Source: Desulfatirhabdium butyrativorans | GTDB lineage: Bacteria; Desulfobacterota; Desulfobacteria; Desulfobacterales; DYRK01 | NCBI GenBank assembly: GCA_020718785.1 | Contig: DYRK01000262.1 | Location: 1 to 7,961, forward strand | Length of the DNA stretch: 7,961 nt | Reading direction: 5' to 3' | Shown: positions 1-5,072 of the stretch, piece by piece | Layout of the letters: each line of letters opens with the position of its first letter | Numbering within the stretch: position 1 is the first letter of the stretch | The notes under the pieces: generated by a model | The model's database searches: none | What the model was told of the DNA's origin: nothing | The model's input: only the letters and a program-made list of their open reading frames with translations | Program-made: the position numbers and the translations under genes

Positions 1-19
1 GCACGCCGGCGGCGTGCCC
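1..19. repeat. GC-rich palindrome, copy 1 (cut by window edge)
   Basis: This is a near-complete copy of the palindrome found at 40-62. Its arms read gcacgccg and cggcgtgc around a central G, and its outermost bases are lost at the window edge. It lies 42 bases before the second copy, so the two form a short array upstream of the DedA gene. It is probably a REP-like interspersed repeat. No gene is visible in 1-107. Confidence 0.7.
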
Positions 20-39
20 TATGAACTGTTCGCAGCACT

Positions 40-65
40 GGGGCACGCCGGCGGCGTGCCCCTAC
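40..65. repeat. GC-rich palindrome, copy 2
   Basis: This is a perfect palindrome with 11-base arms (ggggcacgccg and cggcgtgcccc) around one central base at 51, followed by tac. The same 26 bases occur in reverse orientation at 2464-2489, inside the phosphatase gene. Read as codons, the element gives GTPAACPY at both places. Here it lies in the DedA leader, where it could fold as a hairpin in DNA or mRNA. Confidence 0.8.
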
Positions 66-95
66 GAATTTTTCGATGATTTTCTGTCACTCAAA

Positions 96-100
96 AGAGG
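96..100 (+). promoter_or_regulatory. Ribosome binding site of the DedA-family gene
   Basis: AGAGG lies 7 bases before the ATG at 108. It decides the start in favour of 108 over an in-frame ATG at 21. Use of the upstream ATG would add 29 residues translated largely from the palindromic repeat, and no Shine-Dalgarno-like sequence precedes it. Confidence 0.6.
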
Positions 101-107
101 TAAAAGT

Positions 108-749
108 ATGGAATGGATTGTTCAGTTCATAGATTTTTTTATTCATTTGGACAGGCATATCAGCACCGTGATCCAGTCTTTCGGAGGATGGACATATCTG
201 ATTGTATTTCTGATTATTTTCTGCGAAACAGGGCTGGTTGTGACGCCGATTCTGCCGGGAGATTCTCTTCTCTTCGGTCTGGGAGCATTTGCCGCAAAAG
301 GGGATCTGAATATTACGGTTTTATTCTTTCTCCTCTCTGCTGCGGCAATTCTGGGAGATACTGTCAATTACGCGGTCGGTCATTACCTGGGTCCCAAAAT
401 TTTTCTTCGCAACGATGTCCGTTTTTTCAAGAAGGAATATCTGGACCGTACACATCGCTTCTATGAAAAGCACGGGGGAAAGACTATCATTATTGCCCGT
501 TTTGTTCCGATTATCAGGACATTTGCTCCTTTTGTAGCCGGCATCGGCAGTATGACATATTTACGATTTCTTGCTTACAATGTTATCGGAGGGATATCCT
601 GGATATGCGTATTTATTTTCGGCGGATATTATTTCGGCAACATCGCTTTTGTCAAAAATAACTTCACACTGGTTATCATCGCCATTATTTTTCTCTCCAT
701 ACTGCCGGGAATCATCGAATATTTCCGTCAGAGGTCCGAGACTGCATGA
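108..749 (+). CDS. DedA-family inner-membrane protein
   Basis: A 213-residue polytopic membrane protein of the DedA/YqjA/YghB (SNARE-associated) family, close to the usual family length of about 220. Family members act in the cytoplasmic membrane. They are linked to proton-dependent transport, envelope integrity and undecaprenyl-phosphate or lipid recycling. Hydrophobic segments lie near residues 28-48, 52-62, 70-95, 128-147, 155-177 and 185-203. The conserved core is visible: E40 and PGD (D52) in the first half, then ARFVPIIRTFAPFVAG with R131 and R137. These match, with a shift of one, the E39, D51, R130 and R136 reported as essential in E. coli YqjA. The start at 108 is chosen for its Shine-Dalgarno sequence. 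The gene is convergent with the Sia cluster and probably unrelated to it. The exact substrate cannot be read from sequence. Confidence 0.93.
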   Translation: MEWIVQFIDFFIHLDRHISTVIQSFGGWTYLIVFLIIFCETGLVVTPILPGDSLLFGLGAFAAKGDLNITVLFFLLSAAAILGDTVNYAVGHYLGPKIFLRNDVRFFKKEYLDRTHRFYEKHGGKTIIIARFVPIIRTFAPFVAGIGSMTYLRFLAYNVIGGISWICVFIFGGYYFGNIAFVKNNFTLVIIAIIFLSILPGIIEYFRQRSETA

Positions 750-765
750 TGAACGTGCGTAATGG

Positions 766-824
766 GTTTTCAGTTTTCAGTTTTTGTAAGACAGAAATGA
801 CCTGCCGAACTGAAAACTGAAAAC
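766..824. repeat. 17-bp perfect inverted repeat downstream of the DedA gene
   Basis: Arms gttttcagttttcagtt (766-782) and aactgaaaactgaaaac (808-824) are perfectly complementary across a 25-base loop, and each arm is itself a doubled cagtttt-like unit. On the plus strand the second arm runs into ctttt. It could therefore act as a weak terminator for the DedA gene, although the stem is AT-rich and the loop long. It may instead be an interspersed repeat. It is the clearest structure in the gap 750-974 between the convergent genes. Confidence 0.55.
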
Positions 825-846
825 TTTTCTCCATGAATTAATTGCA

Positions 847-934
847 GGACTTACGCACTTGAATTTATTTTTCTGATTCATTGGCGTTTATCAGCGTCCA
901 TTGGCGGTTAAAAATCATGCAGCTGCGTAACTCC
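847..934. mobile_element. Possible short MITE-like element with TTACGCA ends
   Basis: The ends ggacttacgca (847-857) and tgcgtaactcc (924-934) are inverted copies matching at 10 of 11 positions, 66 bases apart. The TTACGCA core also forms the ends of the element at 1963-2169. There is no coding capacity. The flanks show only a weak possible duplication (aattg on both sides, slightly offset), so mobility is a guess. Confidence 0.35.
881..910. repeat. Degenerate 10-base direct repeat
   Basis: Three successive 10-mers (ttggcgttta, tcagcgtcca, ttggcggtta) are variants of one unit, with cattggcg repeated exactly 20 bases apart at 879-886 and 899-906. The period is close to one helical turn. No function can be assigned. 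Confidence 0.35.
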
Positions 935-943
935 TAAATTGGA

Positions 944-973
944 AACGCCCCGGCTTAAAACAGACGCAGACCG
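944..973. repeat. Fragment of the nested-palindrome family
   Basis: The segment contains ggcttaaaacagacgcag and then accg. It matches the inner arm of the larger palindromes at 2020-2137 and 3631-3760, which share aaacagacgcag. Only one half is present, and it ends at the siaC stop codon (975-977). It therefore looks like a decayed or half-copy sitting against the end of the operon. Confidence 0.5.
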
Positions 974-974
974 C

Positions 975-1346
975 TTAATAAGGAATCAGTTCCACAGGCA
1001 GCGTCAGGTCCTCTGCAAGGTCCTCTCCCATCTCCTGAATATCTTCGTCATCTTTTTCATAATACCAGACGATATTGGCTTTGCCCCCTTTTTCATGGTA
1101 TTCTTCAAGAGTCTGGATAAAATCAAGCAGACATTTCGTGGAACTTGAATTCAGATAGCCGACTTTCAGATTCAGTGTGACTGCTCTGCCTTCGGAAATA
1201 TAATTTCTCAGCCAGGTATCAAGGGGGTTGAAAAAATCCATCGCATTTTCCGGATAGGAAACTCCCTCCATTTCCAAGACCCCTTTTTCCGCGTCAAAAG
1301 CGATTCTCAATGTATTTTCTGTTGCGTCTGTCTTCAACGGTTTCAT
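975..1346 (-). CDS. siaC: SiaC-family regulatory phosphoprotein (DUF1987)
   Basis: A 123-residue cytoplasmic protein of the SiaC/DUF1987 family, which has a STAS-like fold. In P. aeruginosa, SiaC is phosphorylated on a threonine by SiaB and dephosphorylated by SiaA. The unphosphorylated form binds and activates the diguanylate cyclase SiaD. Family marks are the VSYPENAMDFF segment (residues 29-39) and the VGYLNSSSTKCLLDF segment (62-76), whose Ser/Thr cluster (S67-T70) should hold the phosphoacceptor. The acidic stretch EKDDEDIQEMGEDLAED (97-113) follows. Length is normal for the family. The ATG begins two bases after the siaB stop, with AGGAGG inside the end of siaB, so the pair is very likely translationally coupled. 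It is the last gene of the cluster. Family assignment is firm; which cyclase it serves is inference. Confidence 0.9.
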   Translation of the reverse strand: MKPLKTDATENTLRIAFDAEKGVLEMEGVSYPENAMDFFNPLDTWLRNYISEGRAVTLNLKVGYLNSSSTKCLLDFIQTLEEYHEKGGKANIVWYYEKDDEDIQEMGEDLAEDLTLPVELIPY

Positions 1347-1348
1347 TT

Positions 1349-1906
1349 CTAATTATCCTCCTCGTCCACTTTGGCGGAAAGTTCGATAAATGTCTGGTCC
1401 GTATCAATCGTATCCAAAATTACGCCCAGCGGATTTCCCGATTTTCGGACAATGGTGATCAAACCTACGCCGCCGCCTGTTTTACCCTTTTCCCTGGGGG
1501 ATTTCAGCTGCTGATTGTAAAGGTCCTTCAGTTTATCTTTTTCAAGGCTGTTGATATGGCTGATTTTGTCAACAAGCGGAGCGATTACGGTGTTGGCGAT
1601 CATATTGCCGGACTTGATCCGGTAAAAATTATTGCTTTTTTCAATGACAATAATCCCTACGCCCACTTCCTTGTTGTCAACGACTGCACGTTTGGCAGAA
1701 TAAAGATAAATATTCTGGGCGAGTTCTATAAAAATCGAAAACACTTTTTTCACGGTTTTCTGCCCGTTGTAACTGAAGGCAAACATTCTCTTGAACATTT
1801 CGGCAAGACTGATAAGGGTATTGTTTGAAATTTCGCCCTTGAAAGACAGAACAATGTTTTGTTCTTCCATCATCTTGTAATGCTCGAATAATCTGTAAGT
1901 GTTCAT
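1349..1906 (-). CDS. siaB: SiaB-family protein kinase (DUF6272)
   Basis: A 185-residue soluble protein resembling SiaB, the Ser/Thr kinase that phosphorylates SiaC. It has a GHKL/HATPase-like ATP site. An N-box-like FIELAQNIYLYS (residues 58-69; E61, N65) is followed by KSGNMI (98-103) and a glycine-rich GGGVGLITIVRKSG (144-157). The opening EHYKMMEEQNIVLSFKG is typical of the family N-terminus. The start at 1906 is chosen because GGAG lies 6 bases upstream. The frame stays open to an ATG at 1957, which would add 17 residues (MTTVPSMANIRRNTESE), but that ATG has a poor ribosome site and overlaps the flanking repeat of a probable inserted element. The gene is coupled to siaC. An anti-sigma-factor-like kinase acting on another STAS protein is the alternative, but the siaC neighbour argues for SiaB. 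Confidence 0.87.
   Translation of the reverse strand: MNTYRLFEHYKMMEEQNIVLSFKGEISNNTLISLAEMFKRMFAFSYNGQKTVKKVFSIFIELAQNIYLYSAKRAVVDNKEVGVGIIVIEKSNNFYRIKSGNMIANTVIAPLVDKISHINSLEKDKLKDLYNQQLKSPREKGKTGGGVGLITIVRKSGNPLGVILDTIDTDQTFIELSAKVDEEDN
1357..1362 (-). promoter_or_regulatory. Shine-Dalgarno of siaC inside siaB
   Basis: On the minus strand AGGAGG lies within the last codons of siaB, 10 bases before the siaC ATG. Its position inside the upstream gene supports translational coupling of the kinase with its substrate. Confidence 0.6.
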
Positions 1907-1912
1907 CTCGGA

Positions 1913-1916
1913 CTCC
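1913..1916 (-). promoter_or_regulatory. Shine-Dalgarno of siaB
   Basis: On the minus strand GGAG lies 6 bases before the ATG at 1906-1904. It favours this internal start over the upstream in-frame ATGs at 1957 and 1939, which lack such a site. Confidence 0.55.
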
Positions 1917-1976
1917 GTGTTACGGCGGATATTAGCCATACTTGGAACTGTTGTCATAGTAACTCACGTTACGCAC

Positions 1977-2006
1977 CTGTCATTCCTGCGGAAGCAGGAA
2001 TGACAG
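1977..2006. repeat. 13-bp perfect hairpin with GGAA loop
   Basis: ctgtcattcctgc (1977-1989) pairs perfectly with gcaggaatgacag (1994-2006) around a GGAA tetraloop. Hairpins of this style (CATTCCTGC...GCAGGAATG) are known as interspersed repeats in several proteobacterial genomes. Here it lies inside the probable MITE, in what would be the siaB leader. Confidence 0.7.
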
Positions 2007-2019
2007 CGGGAACTGCCCA

Positions 2020-2137
2020 CCGGCATAATCTGCGCTTTTGTAAAGCGCCCTGCCTGAAACAGACGCAGACCGTTTTATCGGCAAAACGGTTTGCAGAATC
2101 GTTTTACAGAAAATTCGGAAAGCTCAAATTATGACGG
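2020..2137. repeat. Nested-palindrome repeat, copy between siaB and the phosphatase gene
   Basis: The outer arms ccggcataatctgcgctt (2020-2037) and aagctcaaattatgacgg (2120-2137) pair at 15 of 18 positions. The centre is a perfect 8-base stem accgtttt (2069-2076) and aaaacggt (2083-2090). The left arm contains gaaacagacgcag, shared with the copies at 944-973 and 3631-3760, whereas the right arm has lost about ten bases of it. It is a diverged copy of the element at 3631-3760. Confidence 0.6.
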
Positions 2138-2182
2138 CGGTAAGAATACGTCCGGCTGCGTAACATCAGATAGTAAATGATG

Positions 2183-2213
2183 AAAAGTGAACAGCCACCC
2201 GCCGCTATTCACT
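2183..2213 (-). terminator. Candidate terminator after the phosphatase gene
   Basis: On the minus strand, 35 bases past the stop codon, agtgaatagc and gctgttcact pair with one mismatch around an 8-base GC-rich loop, and the stem runs into TTTT. The stem is modest and the T-run short, so termination may be partial. If it works, siaB-siaC would need their own promoter or depend on read-through. Confidence 0.4.
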
Positions 2214-2247
2214 GAAGTGTCTAAAAATAGCTGAAATTTTTTTTCTG

Positions 2248-3594
2248 TCAAGTCCGAATTGCAAAATCTCGGCAATCCTCCGGCGACTCCCGAACCGATT
2301 CCGGAATCGGAGGGGAAAATCCTGCTATCGTCATATCATCCTGCCTTTCCAATTTTCCTTTGTATGAACAGAATGCGTCAAGAAGACGCTGCTTCTGCTG
2401 TTCAAAGGGAAATCTGCTGATTTTTCCGAGCAGCGATATAAACTCTTTTCTGCCGAAACGTCTGTAGGGGCACGCCGCCGGCGTGCCCCTGCTTGTCGGC
2501 GACAAGCCCCCGCACCGGTCTTTGCGCTCCCCCATCTGATCTTCGAAGCCGTCGCTTGCCATATAAAAATTCATTCCTTTCCGAATACGGATGGTATGAG
2601 GGGTGAAATCGAATTTCAGGTCCGAGCGTTTATAACCGAGGCTTTGCCTGTCGCCTTTGATCATAGTCACATCTCCGTCAAAAGTACAGAACAGCGGGAG
2701 TTTTGCTCCGGCAAAATTTAAAATCCCCTCTTCGGGCTGCAAAAAACAGACTGCCGCATCCAATCCGTCATCGGACACTGCATATTCCGTATCCTGATGA
2801 AGTGTTGTTTTTACAATAAAATTGAGACGTTTTAATATCTGAACCGGTTCACGGCATTTTTCGTCGGTGATGATGCGTTTGAGTGCGGAAAATACAATCA
2901 TGGTCATAAAAGCTCCCGGAACACCGTGGCCCGTACAGTCCGTCACGGCTATGATACAGCCGTCTTTGAAACATTCTGTGAAAAAAATATCGCCGCCCAC
3001 AAGGTCCTTGGGCATATAGATGAAAAAACTCTCCGGAAGATAGGTTCTGATATGATCCGGATTCGGCAGCAGCGCAGCCTGTATCATCTGTGCATACTGG
3101 ATACTGTCCGTAATCTCCTGATTGGCTTTTCTGACCGCTTTTTCAGCCTGTTTCCGTTCCCTGACTTCAATATTCAGGGCTTCGTTTATTTTTTTCAGTT
3201 CTTCATGGGAACGCCTCAGTTCCAGATGGACATTGACTCTGGCAAATACTTCCTCTTTCTGGAAAGGCTTGGTGATATAATCCACGCCCCCTGATCCGAA
3301 GGCTCTGAGTTTATCCCCGGTATCATTGAGCGCGCTGATGAAAATCACCGGTATGTCACGGGTTTCCGTATTGCTTTTCAGACGCCGGCAGACTTCGAAT
3401 CCGTCCATATCGGGCATCATAATATCTAACAGAACCATATCCGGCTTTCTTCTGGCAACAAAATTCAGCGCGCTTAATCCGTCTTTTGCCATTGCGATTT
3501 TATAGTCTCTGCTTCTGAGGATATCTGCCAATACCTGAAGATTCTTTGTATTGTCGTCAACAATAAGTACCGAATACGGCGTTTCGCTGTCCAT
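2248..3594 (-). CDS. Receiver-SpoIIE/PP2C phosphatase response regulator (SiaA-like role)
   Basis: A 448-residue soluble response regulator whose output is a PPM-type Ser/Thr phosphatase. The receiver covers residues 7-122, with D13 and D14, phosphoacceptor D57 in LLDIMMP, S87 and K109 in TKPF. A charged coiled-coil linker (about 125-165) leads to the phosphatase domain (about 190-428). Metal-binding acidic residues are all present: VGGD (D202), TDCTGHGVPGAF (D219), ASDG (D348) and RQDDMT (D419/D420). Residues 361-377 (CGGLSPTSRGTPAACPY) have no place in the family. They are encoded by an inserted palindromic repeat between KDR and RRFGRKEF, in frame. The ATG at 3594 is preferred over GTG at 3597 because GGGAG lies 5 bases before it. 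Lying upstream of siaB-siaC, it probably replaces SiaA by dephosphorylating SiaC. Confidence 0.92.
   Translation of the reverse strand: MDSETPYSVLIVDDNTKNLQVLADILRSRDYKIAMAKDGLSALNFVARRKPDMVLLDIMMPDMDGFEVCRRLKSNTETRDIPVIFISALNDTGDKLRAFGSGGVDYITKPFQKEEVFARVNVHLELRRSHEELKKINEALNIEVRERKQAEKAVRKANQEITDSIQYAQMIQAALLPNPDHIRTYLPESFFIYMPKDLVGGDIFFTECFKDGCIIAVTDCTGHGVPGAFMTMIVFSALKRIITDEKCREPVQILKRLNFIVKTTLHQDTEYAVSDDGLDAAVCFLQPEEGILNFAGAKLPLFCTFDGDVTMIKGDRQSLGYKRSDLKFDFTPHTIRIRKGMNFYMASDGFEDQMGERKDRCGGLSPTSRGTPAACPYRRFGRKEFISLLGKISRFPFEQQKQRLLDAFCSYKGKLERQDDMTIAGFSPPIPESVRESPEDCRDFAIRT
2464..2507 (-). repeat. Two palindromes inserted in frame in the phosphatase gene
   Basis: Palindrome one (2467-2489) is the reverse-orientation copy of the element at 40-62, identical over 26 bases (2464-2489). 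Palindrome two (2491-2507) has arms gcttgtcg and cgacaagc around one central base. Together with a few flanking bases they make an insert of about 51 bases (2464-2514), or 17 codons. This preserves the reading frame and all metal-binding residues. Confidence 0.8.
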
Positions 3595-3599
3595 CACAT

Positions 3600-3604
3600 C
3601 TCCC
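3600..3604 (-). promoter_or_regulatory. Shine-Dalgarno of the phosphatase gene
   Basis: On the minus strand GGGAG lies 5 bases before the ATG at 3594-3592 but only 2 bases before the GTG at 3597-3595. The ATG is therefore the better start. Confidence 0.5.
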
Positions 3605-3630
3605 TTTTTCTGCCGAAGCTATCCTTGCCA

Positions 3631-3760
3631 CCGTCATAATTTGCGCTTCTGTAAAACGCCTCTGCTTAAAACAGACGCAAATCGTTTTTGCGGAGAAACG
3701 GTCTGCGTCTGTTTTATGCAAGGGCGTTTTACGGCGGATTTTAAAAGCGCAGATTATGCC
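3631..3760. repeat. 130-bp nested-palindrome element (best copy)
   Basis: Three concentric arm pairs are visible. The outermost is gtcataatttgcgctt (3633-3648) with aagcgcagattatgcc (3745-3760), 14 of 16 pairs. The middle is gtaaaacgcc (3651-3660) with ggcgttttac (3723-3732), perfect. The innermost is 3668-3689 with 3694-3715, 19 of 22 pairs around a 4-base centre. The right side has about 12 extra bases (3733-3744). It fills most of the 183-base gap between the receiver-kinase stop and the phosphatase start, so it would be transcribed as a long hairpin in the phosphatase leader. No promoter could be picked out in this gap. Confidence 0.75.
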
Positions 3761-3777
3761 GAGGGGCAGTATATCCG

Positions 3778-4902
3778 TTAAGGTTCACCCGTTACGGCCG
3801 GCAGCGTGAAGACAAACACGCTTCCTGTTCCCTCCGTACTTTCCGCCCTGAGACTCCCCCGGTTTTTCTCTGCAAACTCTTTGCAGAGCATAAGCCCGAA
3901 ACCTATGCCTTTTTCATTGCGCGTGCCTGAAGTGCTGAATGTCTCATCGGATCGGAACAGTCTGCTGATATTTTCTTTGCTGATGCCCACCCCTGTGTCC
4001 GAGACAGATATTTCCGCGGTCTTCCCGTCGGAAACCGCACTGATTCTGATCTCGCCGGATTCGGGCGTAAATTTCATGGCATTGGAAATCAGGTTGCGGA
4101 TAACGGTCATAATCATGTCTGCGTCTGCGAAAACCGTGACCGGAGCTTTGATTTCACTGTAAAGCCGGATGGATTTGGCTTCTGCCGCAGGAGATAAAAG
4201 CCGGACACTCCTTTCGGCAAGCTGTGCGATATCCAGCACAGAGGGCCGGCAGACTGTTTCTCCCTGCTGGCTGCGCGCCCAGTATAAGAGGTCTTCCAGC
4301 AGCATACAGGTTCTTCCTGCGGAAGCCCTGAGTTCATTAATAAAGGCAGTTCTGCGGTCTTCGTCGAAAAGCTCGGAATGTGTGACCATCATATCCAGAG
4401 TCTGGCTCAATGAGGCAAGAGGACTCCGCAGATCATGGGCAATGACTGAAAAAAGTCTGTCTTTGGTGGCATTTGCAGAACGGAGCAGTTCGTTTGACTG
4501 CAGCAGTTCTTCACGCGCATGTTTGAGTTTCAGATGAATATTGACTCTGGCAAAAATTTCCTCTTTCCGGAAAGGTTTGGTGATGTAATCCACGCCCCCG
4601 GCTTCAAAGGCTTTCACTTTGTCCGCCGAATCGCTCAGAGCGCTGATGAATATCACCGGGATGTCTTTGACAGACGGTTCGGATTTCATCTGCCGGCACA
4701 CTTCAAAGCCGTTCATACCGGGCATCATAATGTCCAACAAAACGATATCCGGCTTTTTCCGGGCAATAAAATCCAATGCGCTGCGGCCCTCTTTGACCAT
4801 TGCCACTTTATACTTTCTGTCTCTGAGTATGTCTGCCAGCACTTTCAGATTTTTTGTGTTGTCATCAACAATCAGTACGGATGACCGCTGTTCTTCGCTC
4901 AT
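3778..4902 (-). CDS. Receiver-histidine kinase, soluble
   Basis: A 374-residue protein with an N-terminal receiver and a full kinase core, and no membrane segment. The receiver (residues 8-123) has D13, D14, phosphoacceptor D57 in LLDIMMP, and K109 in TKPF. A short coiled coil (124-145) leads to HisKA with FSVIAHDLRSPL, the phosphorylated histidine being H156. HATPase_c follows, with N-box RNLISNAMKFT (N270, N274), G1 SDTGVGI (301-307), an F-box-like LFRSDETF, and G2 KGIGFGL (331-337). All catalytic motifs look intact. The start has GGAG 6 bases upstream. The receiver is very close to those of the cyclase and the phosphatase. The protein may be tuned by the upstream hybrid kinase and may pass phosphate to a neighbouring receiver or to an unseen partner. 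The domain calls are firm; the wiring is inference. Confidence 0.93.
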   Translation of the reverse strand: MSEEQRSSVLIVDDNTKNLKVLADILRDRKYKVAMVKEGRSALDFIARKKPDIVLLDIMMPGMNGFEVCRQMKSEPSVKDIPVIFISALSDSADKVKAFEAGGVDYITKPFRKEEIFARVNIHLKLKHAREELLQSNELLRSANATKDRLFSVIAHDLRSPLASLSQTLDMMVTHSELFDEDRRTAFINELRASAGRTCMLLEDLLYWARSQQGETVCRPSVLDIAQLAERSVRLLSPAAEAKSIRLYSEIKAPVTVFADADMIMTVIRNLISNAMKFTPESGEIRISAVSDGKTAEISVSDTGVGISKENISRLFRSDETFSTSGTRNEKGIGFGLMLCKEFAEKNRGSLRAESTEGTGSVFVFTLPAVTGEP

Positions 4903-4908
4903 TTCTCA

Positions 4909-4912
4909 CTCC
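4909..4912 (-). promoter_or_regulatory. Shine-Dalgarno of the receiver-kinase gene
   Basis: On the minus strand GGAG lies 6 bases before the ATG at 4902. Its first G (4912) comes from the inserted element, while the rest belongs to the 13-base direct repeat. The insertion may thus have rebuilt this ribosome site. Confidence 0.5.
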
Positions 4913-5072
4913 ATCGTCCCCACGCTCCGGCCACGGTACAGAACGCAATGTGTTCTGTCTTCGTTCCCGCGCAATATGCGAAAAAGCGCTTCGCTCTATT
5001 TTCGCACTCCGGAAGATGCGAAAAAGCGCTTCGCTCTATTTTCGCACTCCGGAAGATGCGGGAACGGGTAAA
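4912..5072. mobile_element. Structured insert flanked by a 13-bp direct repeat
   Basis: The 161-base gap sequence is bounded by two identical copies of tcatttctcactc (4899-4911 and 5073-5085). The second copy contains the stop of the cyclase gene and the first contains the start of the receiver-kinase gene. Inside are a 7-bp stem (4938-4944 with 4952-4958), an outer 9-bp pair cgttcccgc (4962-4970) with gcgggaacg (5058-5066), and a 40-base tandem repeat. The two ends carry loosely inverted cgt(c/t)ccc...ccgg motifs. No open frame of note is present. It resembles a small repeat element that duplicated its target on insertion. Confidence 0.5.
4976..5055. repeat. Perfect tandem repeat, 2 x 40 bp
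   Basis: Two identical 40-base units lie at 4976-5015 and 5016-5055, followed by atgcg of a third. Each unit can fold: gcgaaaa with ttttcgc outside, and agcg-ctt-cgct inside. On the minus strand each inner stem is followed by a run of T, so each unit looks like a weak terminator or processing hairpin between the cyclase and kinase genes. Confidence 0.85.

Larger units (their letters stand above)
1963..2169. mobile_element. MITE-like element between the phosphatase gene and siaB
   Basis: The 13-base ends ctcacgttacgca (1963-1975) and tgcgtaacatcag (2157-2169) are inverted copies matching at 11 of 13 positions. They are flanked directly by the 7-base direct repeat atagtaa (1956-1962 and 2170-2176), which looks like a target-site duplication. 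The 207-base interior holds a strong hairpin (1977-2006) and a nested palindrome (2020-2137), with no coding potential. This is the layout of a non-autonomous miniature transposon. It fills most of the 341-base gap 1907-2247 and would have pushed siaB away from the phosphatase gene. Confidence 0.55.

Noticed and set aside
21..107. N-terminal extension of the DedA protein from an ATG at 21
   Set aside because: The extra 29 residues come largely from the palindromic repeat, are not like a DedA N-terminus, and have no ribosome site. The ATG at 108 has AGAGG 7 bases upstream.
1310..1828. 172-residue plus-strand frame over siaB
   Set aside because: It is antisense to siaB, which has clear family motifs. 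No plausible domain or ribosome site was seen.
1907..1957. Longer siaB starting at 1957
   Set aside because: The ATG lies on the flanking repeat of a probable inserted element and has a poor ribosome site. The ATG at 1906 has GGAG at good spacing and gives a family-like N-terminus. This cannot be excluded outright.
3595..3777. Small RNA gene or riboswitch
   Set aside because: The gap is almost entirely explained by the self-complementary element also seen at 2020-2137. No known riboswitch core was recognised.
4976..5055. CRISPR-like array
   Set aside because: The two units are directly adjacent with no spacer and no cas genes nearby. It is a simple tandem duplication.
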